Origin: Gomphosphaeria aponina SAG 52.96 = DSM 107014 | GTDB taxonomy: Bacteria; Cyanobacteriota; Cyanobacteriia; Cyanobacteriales; Gomphosphaeriaceae | DNA length: 44,636 bases | Direction: 5' to 3' | Assembly (NCBI GenBank): GCA_016903655.1 | Contig: JADQBC010000010.1 | Span: forward strand, 1-44,636 | In this document: piece by piece, positions 17,869 through 28,629 of the stretch | Numbering within the stretch: position 1 is the first letter of the stretch | Layout: each line of letters begins with the position of its first letter | Notes under the pieces: model-generated | Told to the model about the DNA's origin: nothing | Seen by the model: only the letters and a program-made list of their open reading frames with translations | The model's database searches: none | Program-made: the position numbers and the translations under genes

Positions 17869-19084
17869 AAACTCCTTGCAACCAAGAGCGGATTTTCTGT
17901 AACAAATATTTGCCTATTCCTCTGGGTACTTGGTCAAATTTATAATTAAATAATACCTCCATCATCTCTTCTGTGGTCAAATGAGTTAAATAAGCCACAC
18001 CTTTATCTATTTTCCCATCACTATATTCTAGATAAACTCGCCGACTTATTTGCTCTGACAAATTCCACTTGAGCGCAAAACGCTGCTGCATTTCCTTTTG
18101 ATACTCTGAAAAATCAGCTAACTGGTTTTTCAAATAACCTGCCAAATATTTTACTGCAATTTCTGCTCCTTCCATTCCGTGTCTTATCCCTTCTCCCCCC
18201 AAAAAATTTACTGTTGAAACCGCATCTCCTATAGCAACAATATTATCTCGATAGTAAATATCTTTTAAACCCATTGAATATTGTAAAATCGACCCATGAA
18301 CATCAATTATTTTATATTGCTTTATGTATTCTTTTAAAACCAAATTAATATAATACTTTAAAGGCTTAATTTCCTTAACTATTTTATGCTCTTCATTAAT
18401 AATTGCTGCTCCCACTTTCAAGCGGTTGTTTCCCATAGGAAAAATCCATGAGTATCCTGCTGGCATCCATTTATAACCCAGAAAAAATGTGAGGGAGTCG
18501 GCATATTTTTGATACTTTTCCGTTTCAACTTCAATTAAATACTCAATTCCCGTTCCCTTTAAAAAATCAGGTTTAGCTTGTTTATGCTCATAAATAACCT
18601 TTCTCGCGTAGCCCGTTGCATCTACAAGGATTTTAGTAGCAACAATAATTGTTTCTCCCCCCCGTTTTTTGAGCAAAACTAAAGTTTTTCCCTGCTTTTG
18701 TTGGTGTTGAACATAACGACAACCCAGCCAAACTTCCCCCCCATTTATCTCAACTTCCTCTGCTAAAAATGCTCTAAGTTTTGCAAAATCAAAAACTGCC
18801 CCTAAACTTTGCTCAGACTCCCAACTGCGATTTACATTAGTAGTAATTACCCTAACTTTCTGCCAGAAACTAGCCACAACTTCCACAGGTAAATCAAATC
18901 TTGTCAAAGTTTCTCGGGGAGTTGCGGCACTAGAAAAGATGTTTTGGGAAAAATTCTCATGTTGCTCTACCAATAACACTTGATAACCCAATTTTGCTAA
19001 TAACCTAGCACCATGACCACCAGCAGGCCCTGCACCCACAATTACCACATCAAAATTTTTCATAATCTTCTGCCTTCTAGCCAA
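17852..19084 (-). CDS. FAD-dependent oxidoreductase, geranylgeranyl-reductase-like
   Basis: DVVIVGAGPAGGHGARLLAKLGYQVLLVE; VAIGDAVSTVNFLGGEGIRHGMEGAEIA. Likely start at MKNFDVV. Confidence 0.85.
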   Translation of the reverse strand: MARRQKIMKNFDVVIVGAGPAGGHGARLLAKLGYQVLLVEQHENFSQNIFSSAATPRETLTRFDLPVEVVASFWQKVRVITTNVNRSWESEQSLGAVFDFAKLRAFLAEEVEINGGEVWLGCRYVQHQQKQGKTLVLLKKRGGETIIVATKILVDATGYARKVIYEHKQAKPDFLKGTGIEYLIEVETEKYQKYADSLTFFLGYKWMPAGYSWIFPMGNNRLKVGAAIINEEHKIVKEIKPLKYYINLVLKEYIKQYKIIDVHGSILQYSMGLKDIYYRDNIVAIGDAVSTVNFLGGEGIRHGMEGAEIAVKYLAGYLKNQLADFSEYQKEMQQRFALKWNLSEQISRRVYLEYSDGKIDKGVAYLTHLTTEEMMEVLFNYKFDQVPRGIGKYLLQKIRSWLQGVWRCVF

Positions 19085-19581
19085 TCTTTGCCTCCAGGAT
19101 ATTGAGCTAGATGAGTATCAATTATATCAGGTAACTCTTCTTCTTCAAAATTATAGGTTAACAGCAATAAATCTTTAGTTCTTATCATTAATTCCCTTTT
19201 ATTTACCATTTCTTTAAGTTGAGTAGGAGTTAAACTTCCTCCCCGAACTTCTACATTAGCTGGACGAATAGCTGCTGCATAAGCTTTATTTAAATAACTT
19301 TCCCATTCATCCTGTTTAATATAATAAGAGTTTTTATTATCTTTCAGATTGAGCTTTTTTATTTGGAGGAGAGAATCAGAAATTGAAGCCACCCAAGAAT
19401 TAGTTAAACGCAGTTCAACTTGATTTTTAATTAAATGAATTAGCAACCTCACTAAAAAGGATTCAATATTTCTAATAATTGCCTTTTTACTCATTTCCTC
19501 TAACTCATCCACCAGAGCTAAAGCATCTGTGTAACGTGCTTCTACGATGCTATTTCTTAACTCCATTAATTCTTGAGTCAT
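19060..19581 (-). CDS. DUF29 family protein
   Basis: YTDALALVDELEEMSKKAIIRNIESFLVRLLIHLIKNQ pattern. Confidence 0.75.
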   Translation of the reverse strand: MTQELMELRNSIVEARYTDALALVDELEEMSKKAIIRNIESFLVRLLIHLIKNQVELRLTNSWVASISDSLLQIKKLNLKDNKNSYYIKQDEWESYLNKAYAAAIRPANVEVRGGSLTPTQLKEMVNKRELMIRTKDLLLLTYNFEEEELPDIIDTHLAQYPGGKDWLEGRRL

Positions 19582-19627
19582 AGTTTCTTTCGCTTTCGTT
19601 TTTGTTCTTCTTAAATCAGCTCAATTT

Positions 19628-19688
19628 GGTGCGTTACGGCAGACATTTAGATTTGCTGTCTGCAAAAATTTTTGCTGCCTAACGCACC
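19628..19688. repeat. Palindromic repeat with GGTGCGTTA ends
   Basis: ggtgcgttacggcag...ctgcctaacgcacc inverted ends. Confidence 0.75.
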
Positions 19689-19696
19689 CTAGGAAA

Positions 19697-21613
19697 CTAA
19701 CTAACAACAGCAGGTTGTTTGTGTTTTTGAGTCAAGAAAGCGGCGAGAATTTGTTCAGCAATTTGGGAACTTGTTAAACCTAAATCAGCGAAAGATTCCT
19801 CTGGTGTTGCATGGTCAACCAGCTTATCTGGTACACCAAAACGCTTGAGAGAAACTAGGATATTATTATCTAGTAACGCTTCAGCAACTGCTGAACCAAA
19901 ACCACCCATTAAACAGCCTTCTTCTAAAGTTACTACTTTGCCAATACGCTGGGCTAAAGGTAAGATTAATTCAGTATCCAAAGGCTTAACAAAACGGGCA
20001 TTAACTACTGTAGCTTCCATACCGTGTTCGCTGAGAATTTCAGCAGCTTGCAGAGCAGTATAAACCATAGTGCCATAACCCAAAATTAGTACGTCATCCC
20101 CATTGCGGAGAATTTCGCCCTTACCAATTTCTACGCTTTCCCAACCTTCTTCCATAAGAGGAACACCAAAACCATTACCCCGTGGATAACGCATGGCGAT
20201 CGCCCCTTCTGTATATTCTACCCCAGTAACAATCATGCGTTGTAACTCAGCTTCATCTTTCGGTGCCATAATTACCAAATTGGGGATGCAGCGGAGATAG
20301 GCAATATCATACATTCCCTGGTGGGTTGGGCCATCTGCACCGACAATACCAGCACGATCCATACAGAAGAAAACTGGCAGATTTTGGATACAAACATCAT
20401 GGATAATTTGGTCATAAGCCCTTTGCAGGAAAGTAGAATAAATAGCAACTACTGGGCGCATTCCTTCACAAGCTAAACCAGCAGCTAGGGTAACGGCGTG
20501 CTGTTCTGCAATCCCTACATCAATATATTGTTGAGGCAATTTTTCATAGAGTTTGTCCAAACCTGTCCCCGTAGCCATTGCCGCCGTAATGCCAATTATT
20601 TTGGCATTATTCTCTGCTAATTTCGTGAGAGTATGGGCGAATACTTTGGAATAGCTAGGGGGTTTAGGTTTACTTACTGGGTGAGGTTTACCTGTTGTTA
20701 GGTTAAACGGACTTTGAGCATGGTAGCCCACTTGGTCTTTTTCTGCCAGTTCGTAGCCTTTTCCTTTCACTGTTGCTACATGAACAAATACAGGGCCTTT
20801 TACTTTATGAGCGTGTTGGAAGGTTTCAATAAGTTCACTTAAATTGTGACCATCAATAGGGCCAAAGTATTTAAAACCCAGTTCTTCAATTACCGCCCCT
20901 ACTTTAGGCACTGCAAGGCGTTTCATCCCTTCTTTCAGGCGTTCCATTTCTGGGGTGAAGGAGTCACCGAAGAAAGGTAGATGTTTAAACTGTTCTTCTA
21001 AATTACCCGAAAGGAATTGAATGGGCTCGCTGAGACGCACTTTATTCAGGTAACGGGAAATTGCCCCAACATTAGGAGAAATGGACATTTCATTGTCATT
21101 GAGTACCACCATTAAGTTAGTGTGGGGTAAATGTCCCGCATGGTTAATCGCTTCTAATGCCATTCCCCCAGTCAGCGCCCCATCCCCAATGATTGATACT
21201 ACTTTAAAGTTTTCTCCCTTAGCATCCCGAGCCAGTGCCATCCCTAAACCTGCGGAAATACTTGTAGAAGCATGACCTGCACCAAAGTGGTCAAACTTAT
21301 TTTCACAGCGTTTGAGATATCCAGCTACCCCATTTTTTTGCCGTAGGGTGTGGAAGCGATGATATCTTCCTGTGAGCAGTTTGTGGGGATAAGCTTGGTG
21401 TCCTACATCCCAGATTACTTTATCCCTGTCTAAGTCTAGAGTTTGGTAAAGGGCGATGGTGAGTTCCACCACCCCTAAACCTGGCCCGAGATGGCCCCCA
21501 CTGGTTGATACTGTTTCTAAGTGCTTTTCTCGAATTTGACGGGCGATATCTTCCAACTGACGTATAGAAAAACCGTGCAACTGATTCGGATGTGTAATTT
21601 CACTTATGTGCAT
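19697..21613 (-). CDS. dxs: 1-deoxy-D-xylulose-5-phosphate synthase
   Basis: [85 protein letters not shown]. Confidence 0.98.
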   Translation of the reverse strand: MHISEITHPNQLHGFSIRQLEDIARQIREKHLETVSTSGGHLGPGLGVVELTIALYQTLDLDRDKVIWDVGHQAYPHKLLTGRYHRFHTLRQKNGVAGYLKRCENKFDHFGAGHASTSISAGLGMALARDAKGENFKVVSIIGDGALTGGMALEAINHAGHLPHTNLMVVLNDNEMSISPNVGAISRYLNKVRLSEPIQFLSGNLEEQFKHLPFFGDSFTPEMERLKEGMKRLAVPKVGAVIEELGFKYFGPIDGHNLSELIETFQHAHKVKGPVFVHVATVKGKGYELAEKDQVGYHAQSPFNLTTGKPHPVSKPKPPSYSKVFAHTLTKLAENNAKIIGITAAMATGTGLDKLYEKLPQQYIDVGIAEQHAVTLAAGLACEGMRPVVAIYSTFLQRAYDQIIHDVCIQNLPVFFCMDRAGIVGADGPTHQGMYDIAYLRCIPNLVIMAPKDEAELQRMIVTGVEYTEGAIAMRYPRGNGFGVPLMEEGWESVEIGKGEILRNGDDVLILGYGTMVYTALQAAEILSEHGMEATVVNARFVKPLDTELILPLAQRIGKVVTLEEGCLMGGFGSAVAEALLDNNILVSLKRFGVPDKLVDHATPEESFADLGLTSSQIAEQILAAFLTQKHKQPAVVS

Positions 21614-21783
21614 CTTTGCCCCTTCTTTTCTCTACTATTTGACACTTTACTCGATCTAATTCCTTCGATTTATGAAGAAATATTGCCTCTGTGTAGTTAT
21701 TCTGTCTCTCGTTTGAGCGCAATCAGCTTCTTCTTTTTTGCGTAAAGTTATATTAATTATTTTAACGATTCCTTTACAAACAC

Positions 21784-21809
21784 GGTGCGTTAGCGCTGCG
21801 TAACGCACC
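21784..21809. repeat. Short palindrome with GGTGCGTTA ends, related to 19628-19688
   Basis: ggtgcgtta gcgctgcg taacgcacc. Confidence 0.75.
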
Positions 21810-21824
21810 CTAGGACTTGATAGA

Positions 21825-23135
21825 TTACCAAAGTTTTCGCCACCAGGGGGTGGGGGTTGACTCAATAAAGTCCATTTTACTGCGAATAGTACCCACATCC
21901 CAACCAGTTAACTGGGCTAATGTTTGCGCTTCTCTTTCCTGTCTTTCTTTTACTGACAGTTGATAGTCTCGGGCTGCATCACATTTCATTTCGCCCCGAA
22001 ATGGATGACGAATTACATAACGCCCCTGGAAAAATTGCTGGTTAGGGGTTTCCTGGAAGTGCAAATCAGCAGGAAAGCGATCGCGTGTATAACGCACATG
22101 CAGTCTGGTAATAAATACAGAACTCCCCATATTCGGATTCACCCAAAATACTCCTGCTTTGCGTAGTTCATCTGGTGTCAAAGGTTCTGCTGAACAGGGG
22201 TCACAACTTCCCATATCCCAAGCATATTCAACAAATGCTACTCTGCCTCCTTCTTGTTGATGATATTTTGTAAACATAGCCTGATAAAAGTCATTAAATT
22301 CCTGTTGGACAAAGCCAGGAATTTCTACATCTGAAGGTATTTGTACTGTACGATAATTAGTTAATTCTATGTGGCCTTGAGGAGAAAGTAGATAAACAAT
22401 TAAATCCTGTTCTCCCTGAGCATTGACCATACCCAAGCGAATTGGTAACATAAACTTAGGAGATTCATAGGCCATCATTAGAGGACGGAGAGATTGAAAA
22501 CCAGCAGCATCGAATTCGGCTAAATTTACTTTAGCCACAAAGAATTTAAGATTTTCCTTAATATAAGGTTGGAGAATTTCCCTTGCACCTGGGGGAATTT
22601 TATAACCATTTTGGTTGAGCCAAGTTTCCAGACCATCTGATTCTTTTGCACTAAGAATCAGAATATCATATTCTCCCACAGAAAAACTGTTTTCTATAGT
22701 TACTCCGAGAGAATTTTTTTCTCTTATTGAGCTTTCAGCGCTTGATGCTTGTGGGGCTGGGGCTAAAGCATCTTCCTGTCTGCCTAAGAAAACATCACAG
22801 GGATTCTCATCGAAATATTCTACCAATCGTGGGGCGCTAAAACCATCCAACCTAGCGAGAATTTCTGGGTCGCCCACATTAACTTGTTCTTCTTGTAAAA
22901 TAACAGGAACGGGGACAACTAAGGCAAAGTCTTTTACCTCGCCTTGATAATCATTTGCCATAGTTAAAACAGTGCGGTTGCCATCCCGTGCTATAATTAC
23001 TTGGGAAGCTTGGTTATAAAGATTAGTGTCTGCTTTTGCCACATAAAATCCGCAAAATGCTAAGGCAGGTTGGGCGAGAAAAACTACTGCTAAAACACCT
23101 ATGATTAAAGTAATTAAACCTCGAACTAATCGCAT
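21825..23135 (-). CDS. DUF2330 domain protein, exported
   Basis: Signal peptide; AFCGFYVAKADTNLYNQASQVIIARDGNRTVLTMANDYQGEVKDFALVVPVP. Confidence 0.88.
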   Translation of the reverse strand: MRLVRGLITLIIGVLAVVFLAQPALAFCGFYVAKADTNLYNQASQVIIARDGNRTVLTMANDYQGEVKDFALVVPVPVILQEEQVNVGDPEILARLDGFSAPRLVEYFDENPCDVFLGRQEDALAPAPQASSAESSIREKNSLGVTIENSFSVGEYDILILSAKESDGLETWLNQNGYKIPPGAREILQPYIKENLKFFVAKVNLAEFDAAGFQSLRPLMMAYESPKFMLPIRLGMVNAQGEQDLIVYLLSPQGHIELTNYRTVQIPSDVEIPGFVQQEFNDFYQAMFTKYHQQEGGRVAFVEYAWDMGSCDPCSAEPLTPDELRKAGVFWVNPNMGSSVFITRLHVRYTRDRFPADLHFQETPNQQFFQGRYVIRHPFRGEMKCDAARDYQLSVKERQEREAQTLAQLTGWDVGTIRSKMDFIESTPTPWWRKLW

Positions 23136-23200
23136 TTTTCAACTCCTTGGGCTAGTTTTTTTGAGATAAAAAGGGGGCGGGTGATTAATAGAGAACGAAT

Positions 23201-23271
23201 GTAGGAGCGGGTTTAGGGACAAGCTTTGAAACAGAAGAATAAGCTTGATATCAAAACCAGCCCCATCCCTA
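23201..23271. repeat. GGGGCGGGTTT palindromic repeat family member
   Basis: gtaggagcgggtttaggga...gatatcaaaaccagccccatcccta. Confidence 0.75.
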
Positions 23272-23304
23272 AAATAACTGCTGATTGTCAGATTTCGATT
23301 GAGA

Positions 23305-24210
23305 TTAAGAGATTGTCTCTAAACCCGCCCCGTAAGCACGCCTAGGAATAAACTGCCAAGAAAATCTGGGAGCTGACCAAACTTTATCTAAGAAAATGGT
23401 GCAAGGAGAAAGGATAAATAAAGCCCAAAACATGGCAGTTTCAAGATAGAACTGATGCTGGAGAATAAAAGTAAGAACAGCCAGAGCGATCGCCCAAATT
23501 AATCGACTAAAATAAGAATTGGGAATAGAACGAGGGTCAGTCAACATAAACAGGGCAAAAAGTAATAAACTCCCACTCATTAACTGATGGTGCAAAACAT
23601 CCCAACTCCAACCAAGATAGAAATTGCGCATTGCTTCTAAAATGGTATAAGCTAATAAAAAAGCAGCAGAAGTATCCCACCTGCCAACTCGTTTTAAAAT
23701 CATGCCTCCTGTACCTAAAAATAATAACAAATACCACCAATCAGTTCCCCATTGTCCAGGAGAAACCCAAGCATCATTAGTGAAAAGCAAAGCAGCAATA
23801 ATGCCAAAATTAGCAGGATTGAAAAAGTGTTTACCTCGGAAGCGGAAAAAGAATTTAGAAGCGATCGCTCCTACACCAGCTAAGGCGAGCGTACTGTATT
23901 CATTAGCCCTTAATAACAGACACAAACCCAAAGCAGTAATTAAAGCACTGCGCCAAGAAAGAGCAACTTCATAACGCCAATGTAGGGGCGGATTTAGGGA
24001 TAACCTCGGCATTAAAGTGACCATCTTAAAATCAAAACCCGCCCCACTAAGTAAAATTTGAGTTAACAAACAACTAAGAATTAGAACCAGTATCAAATCT
24101 GGTCGGAGCGTCCAATCTCTGGTACTAATACCTAACAAGAGAAAGCTACCAAGAAAGAGAATCTGATAATCACGAGCATCTTGAAAAATCATAATTTTAT
24201 TACTATTCAC
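23305..24210 (-). CDS. RnfD/NqrB-like multi-spanning membrane protein
   Basis: FRFRGKHFFNPANFGIIAALLFTNDAWVSPGQWG; GSLLLFALFMLTDPRSIPNSYFSRLIWA. Confidence 0.82.
   Translation of the reverse strand: MNSNKIMIFQDARDYQILFLGSFLLLGISTRDWTLRPDLILVLILSCLLTQILLSGAGFDFKMVTLMPRLSLNPPLHWRYEVALSWRSALITALGLCLLLRANEYSTLALAGVGAIASKFFFRFRGKHFFNPANFGIIAALLFTNDAWVSPGQWGTDWWYLLLFLGTGGMILKRVGRWDTSAAFLLAYTILEAMRNFYLGWSWDVLHHQLMSGSLLLFALFMLTDPRSIPNSYFSRLIWAIALAVLTFILQHQFYLETAMFWALFILSPCTIFLDKVWSAPRFSWQFIPRRAYGAGLETIS
23982..24048. repeat. GGGGCGGGTTT palindromic repeat family member inside the RnfD-like CDS
   Basis: gtaggggcggatttagggataacc...cttaaaatcaaaacccgccccacta. Confidence 0.8.
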
Positions 24211-24226
24211 TGTTCACTGATAAAGG

Positions 24227-24292
24227 AGAGGGCGGGTTTTTACTTATATTTTTTGTCTTTTTCCAGAATTTGTCCCTCAACCCGCCCCTACA
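24227..24292. repeat. GGGGCGGGTTT palindromic repeat family member
   Basis: gagagggcgggttttta...tttgtccctcaacccgcccctaca. Confidence 0.75.
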
Positions 24293-24380
24293 TTTTAAAT
24301 GGATAACTGATAACTGACTTTGAGACTCGGATGGTTCTCATGTTACGATATATGGAACGCTCTTTTTGGGGTTAATAACT

Positions 24381-25148
24381 ATGACACAAACAAGTTCACC
24401 AGTCACCTCCCCACCGCCAACTTCTCCCTCAGAAAAATTTACCTTTGAAGAATATCTGTTTTATCAGGATAACTCAGATACCCGTTATGAACTATTTCGG
24501 GGAAAATTAATTCCAATGCCAACACCTACTGCATTACATACAGACATTTGCAAATTTCTGGTTTATCAATTTCAGCGTCATTTTGCTAGAGCTAATCTAA
24601 GTTTAGTAGCTGTGAAGAATGTGGGGGTGAGAACAGAAATTGATTCCTCTCGCATTCCTGATGTTATTCTTTGTACTCCACAACTATGGCAACAAGTTCG
24701 GAGCAGAAAAGGGGCTGGAGTGTTAGATTTTGAGGAAGTTCCCACTTTAGTGGTAGAAGTCACCAGCGAAAATTGGCGGGATGATTATATACGCAAACGG
24801 GCAGAATACGCGATGATTGACATTCCCGAATACTGGATCGTAGATGCAAATAAGCAAAGAGTGAGGATTTTAACCCAGCCAGAGAAAGAAGATGGTTACG
24901 AACATACGGATTTTTTACCAGGTCAAGAAATTCGCTCACGACAGTTTCCTGAATTGGTATTATCAGTAGCTGAAATTCTCTCCCCGCCTATTGTTGAGGA
25001 TTTAATTAAAGCAGAACAAACCTTCGTTAGTCAACTCGAAGAACAAGTAAGTGAAGAACGCCAGCGGGCTGAAACTGAACGCCAGCGGGCTGACAGGTTA
25101 GCTGCTATGTTACGGGAAAGAGGAATTGACCCAGATAGTTTTGTCTAG
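24381..25148 (+). CDS. Uma2 family (DUF820) putative endonuclease with C-terminal coiled coil
   Basis: TFEEYLFYQDNSDTRYELFRGKLIPMP; PTLVVEVTSENWRDDYIRKRAEYAMIDIPEYWIVD. Confidence 0.92.
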   Translation: MTQTSSPVTSPPPTSPSEKFTFEEYLFYQDNSDTRYELFRGKLIPMPTPTALHTDICKFLVYQFQRHFARANLSLVAVKNVGVRTEIDSSRIPDVILCTPQLWQQVRSRKGAGVLDFEEVPTLVVEVTSENWRDDYIRKRAEYAMIDIPEYWIVDANKQRVRILTQPEKEDGYEHTDFLPGQEIRSRQFPELVLSVAEILSPPIVEDLIKAEQTFVSQLEEQVSEERQRAETERQRADRLAAMLRERGIDPDSFV

Positions 25149-25167
25149 GAATTATATTTGATTTGTG

Positions 25168-25194
25168 GTAGGGGTAATTATAAATTGCCCCTAC
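25168..25194. terminator. Hairpin between convergent genes
   Basis: gtaggggtaatt ata aattgcccctac. Confidence 0.6.
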
Positions 25195-25225
25195 GCTTTT
25201 AACTTTTTCCTAAAATGTAGCCTAA

Positions 25226-25885
25226 TTAAGTTACATTAGTAAATAACTGTTCCCAGTCCATTGACTCTGCTTCTGGTTTGGCAACTATTTCGACAATTTT
25301 CTTTTGTGCCGCAGATTGAAACAAGGATTCTACAGAAACTTGCGCTACTTTAGTGCGAGAAATACTCCCCTCAAACAGAGTATCTGCGGCTGACATAATA
25401 ATAGGGTCTGGGTTATCTGGGTTTTTCAGGCCACCAGGTCTGACAATTGTATAAGTTAAACCACTTTCTTGAAGATATTTCTCAGCCTGCTTTTTCCAAT
25501 ATAAAATTAACCAAAATAAATTGAGGGGATGGAAAAATTTAGACACACATAAGGAGGAAACTAGGACAAAATGCTCAATAGATTTAGGTTTAGCCATATT
25601 TACTAAATTTTTTGTCCCTTGGTAGTCAACTTGATAGGGGCCAGTAGGATCTAAACTAGGACTAGCTCCAGTAGCGCAGAGGATCACAGTACAATCAGCG
25701 ATCGCTTTTTCTAAACTCTCAGGTTTTAGCACATCTCCCACTACTAATTCTGCTGCAGGTGGTAATATTTCCTTCCCCTTTTCTAAATTTCTCACCAACG
25801 CGCGTACAGTAATATTACGTTGAACTAACTCTTCAACTATTCTCCGTCCAGTTTCTCCAGTTGCTCCAGCGACAAATGCTTTCAT
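25226..25885 (-). CDS. NAD(P)-binding SDR-type protein
   Basis: KAFVAGATGETGRRIVEELVQRNITVRALVRN; TYTIVRPGGLKN. Confidence 0.88.
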   Translation of the reverse strand: MKAFVAGATGETGRRIVEELVQRNITVRALVRNLEKGKEILPPAAELVVGDVLKPESLEKAIADCTVILCATGASPSLDPTGPYQVDYQGTKNLVNMAKPKSIEHFVLVSSLCVSKFFHPLNLFWLILYWKKQAEKYLQESGLTYTIVRPGGLKNPDNPDPIIMSAADTLFEGSISRTKVAQVSVESLFQSAAQKKIVEIVAKPEAESMDWEQLFTNVT

Positions 25886-26048
25886 AAATCAAGCTCCTCA
25901 ATAAACTGTAATTAATACCTATTTTGCCGTAAAAAAGGAGTGTTGGCATCAGTAAAAATACATGATTAATAAATATAAAAATTCCCAAAATTTTTAACAT
26001 TCAAAGGGAAATGGGAATATTATTAAGAATAGACATAAGCAAGGTGGT

Positions 26049-26780
26049 TTGATGTTAGAGCCAATAAATGGAAATGAGCCAATTTTCTTAGACCAAAATA
26101 ATGTTACCTCAGAGCAACTCGAATTAGCAGACAGAGAACCGATTCAATTTCAAACGAATTTTGAAGGGTTTATGGAGATGTACAGTGAGATGCAAACCGT
26201 CGCTGAATATCTCAATGCTCACGAAGGCTGGTTTTGTCGCTGCGCCCAGCCTATGACTGCAGAACCGCTCGGAAATAATGGTTATACTCTTACTATTGGG
26301 CGTTTTGGTTCTTTTGGCTATGAAGTAGAACCAAAAATGAGTGTAATTTTAGAACCACCCAAGGATAGAGTTTATTTAATGCGCAGTATTCCCGTGCCAG
26401 ATTACAATCCTCCAGGTTATGAAGTTGACTATCAAGCTTTGATGGAATTAGCAGAAATTGCTGCTGCTGATGCAGCAGAAGGAATGGTTGCTATTTACCG
26501 AAAACAAGGGAAATTAGCATTACCTGATGTAATTACCAAGGTTAAGTGGGAATTGCATCTGAAAGTAGCAGTGAGGTTTCCTAAGTTTATTTATAAATTA
26601 CCTTTAAATCTGATTCAAACAACAGGCGATCGCCTTTTAGCTCAAATAGTAGGCCAAGTTTCTCCTCGTTTAAGTTACAAAGTACAGCAAGATTTTCATT
26701 CTCGTTTTGGTCTTCCCATCCCCCCGAAAACTGCCAGAAAATTTGCGAAAATTATTACGACTGATGGAATTGTTGCCTAA
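26049..26780 (+). CDS. DUF1997 family protein
   Basis: FCRCAQPMTAEPLGNNGYTLTIGRFGSFGYEVEPKMSVIL pattern. Confidence 0.8.
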   Translation: MMLEPINGNEPIFLDQNNVTSEQLELADREPIQFQTNFEGFMEMYSEMQTVAEYLNAHEGWFCRCAQPMTAEPLGNNGYTLTIGRFGSFGYEVEPKMSVILEPPKDRVYLMRSIPVPDYNPPGYEVDYQALMELAEIAAADAAEGMVAIYRKQGKLALPDVITKVKWELHLKVAVRFPKFIYKLPLNLIQTTGDRLLAQIVGQVSPRLSYKVQQDFHSRFGLPIPPKTARKFAKIITTDGIVA

Positions 26781-26791
26781 ATTGAAGAAAT

Positions 26792-26820
26792 TTACCCCCC
26801 CCGAAGACTTGGGGGGGTAA
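26792..26820. terminator. Hairpin between convergent genes
   Basis: ttaccccccccgaagacttgggggggtaa. Confidence 0.6.
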
Positions 26821-26827
26821 GAGGGGG

Positions 26828-27298
26828 TTACATTTTACTAATAATTCTCTGGACAATTTGCATTCCTGTTACTGCTTGCCAACCAAAAAGCCCCAATAAT
26901 ACTAGATTGAGGGCAATATGGGTATAACGCGCAAAAACATTGCCTTTCTGCATAAAAGGAACTAGGGAAGCGGCAGTAGCAATTATTCCTGTCATTCCTA
27001 ATCCTACTAGCAGATGGGGACCAAAAAAGAGTTTACCATTATTAATGTAAGTAACTGCCATGCCGCCAATAGTACCTAGTACCATCAAAGCTAGCAAAAT
27101 TGAACCAACTTGGTGATGTCTGCTGTTAAAGTTTTTCTTAATTAATTCTTTTCTGTGTTCTTTATCAGCACTGCGAGTGCGCTGAATTTGAATGCCAAGA
27201 TATAGGGCATATACAGCAGTTCCCAGAAGAATCCACATAATGATAGGATGACCAAATTGGGACCAGGTTTTCACTGCTTCTGGAATCTCGAAGTTCAT
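26828..27298 (-). CDS. DUF4079 family membrane protein
   Basis: SQFGHPIIMWILLGTAVYALYLGIQIQRTRSAD; four predicted TM segments. Confidence 0.82.
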   Translation of the reverse strand: MNFEIPEAVKTWSQFGHPIIMWILLGTAVYALYLGIQIQRTRSADKEHRKELIKKNFNSRHHQVGSILLALMVLGTIGGMAVTYINNGKLFFGPHLLVGLGMTGIIATAASLVPFMQKGNVFARYTHIALNLVLLGLFGWQAVTGMQIVQRIISKM

Positions 27299-27352
27299 TT
27301 TGTTCTCCTCTCTCAGTAATAATCTTTATAAAACTTAACATATCTAAAGGCG

Positions 27353-28567
27353 ATGTTTTCCAACCAGGATATACTTTTACTTGAAGCAGCCTGCAGTGGG
27401 AATCTCACACAGGTAAAAACTTTACTAGCAGCAGGAGCGCAAGTAGATACCTCAGACGAACAAAATACTACTGGATTGATGTACGCTGCTCACAAAGGTG
27501 ATAAGGAGATAGTTAAAGTCCTCCTAGAAGCTGGTGCATTTGTGAATAAAGCAAGTAAAAGGCACAAAATTACAGCCTTAATGCTAGCCGCAGCAGCAAA
27601 TCGAGTTGATGTAGTGCAACAGTTACTAGCTGCTGAGGCTGATGTGAATAGCAAAAATGATGATGGTTCAACTGCTTTAATGATTGCTGCTTATAAAAAT
27701 AATCTACAAGTTGTACAATTGCTGTTAGCGGCTGGTGCTGATGTGCAGATTACTGATAAACATGAGGATACAGCCCTGAATTTGGCAGTAAAAGTGGGCA
27801 ATAGTGAGATTGTGCAAATACTGCTCCAAGCAGGGGAAGATGTGAATAGTAATACGGCTGATGGGGGCACAATACTGATGCTGGCGGCGGCTGAGGGCCA
27901 GACAGAAGTAGTGAAAGTACTACTAGAAGCAGGGGCAAATGTGAATGACCAAGATCTTGAAGGGGAAACAGCTTTACATTTTGCGGCCTTAGAAGGTTAT
28001 CAGGAAGTAGTGCAGGTTTTACTTCGAGCAGGTGCTAATGTGGGCATGAGAAATCATGTAGGAGATACTCCTTTGATGGTGGCAGCGTTGCAGGGTCATG
28101 GGGAGATTGTGGAGGAAATATTACGTTGTGGTGGTGAGGCAAATGGGGCAAACCAGGGAGAAACACCTTTAAGTTTGGCAGCATCTCAGGGTGATTATGA
28201 AGTAATCAAAGTACTACTAGCGGGGGGAGCGGATGTGAATACTCGCCTTGCAAGGGGAAAAACTCTGTTGATGAAAGCAGGCGATCGCGGCGATCTAGAA
28301 ATGATGAAAATGTTAATTAATGCAGGTGCTGATGTTAATTTACAAGATCAAGCGGGAGCAACTGCGTTAATGTGGGCCGCTCATCGGGGTTATGTGGCAG
28401 CGGTAAAGGTATTATTAACAACAGGTAAAGTGGATATTAATCAGAAAAATAATGGGGGTTATACTGCTTTAATGTTAGCTGAATTTAATCAATATCCAGA
28501 GGTAGTGCAGTTACTCAAAGAAGCTGGAGCAGCCTCGGTAAGCAGGATGGGGGATTTAGAGCAATAA
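27353..28567 (+). CDS. Ankyrin-repeat protein
   Basis: About eleven 33-aa ankyrin repeats (e.g. GETALHFAALEGYQEVVQVLLRAGANV). Confidence 0.95.
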   Translation: MFSNQDILLLEAACSGNLTQVKTLLAAGAQVDTSDEQNTTGLMYAAHKGDKEIVKVLLEAGAFVNKASKRHKITALMLAAAANRVDVVQQLLAAEADVNSKNDDGSTALMIAAYKNNLQVVQLLLAAGADVQITDKHEDTALNLAVKVGNSEIVQILLQAGEDVNSNTADGGTILMLAAAEGQTEVVKVLLEAGANVNDQDLEGETALHFAALEGYQEVVQVLLRAGANVGMRNHVGDTPLMVAALQGHGEIVEEILRCGGEANGANQGETPLSLAASQGDYEVIKVLLAGGADVNTRLARGKTLLMKAGDRGDLEMMKMLINAGADVNLQDQAGATALMWAAHRGYVAAVKVLLTTGKVDINQKNNGGYTALMLAEFNQYPEVVQLLKEAGAASVSRMGDLEQ

Positions 28568-28629
28568 TTTATTCAAGACTAATGATGATGAAACTCCGCT
28601 AATATCTGAATTAGAAAATATTGCTATTT

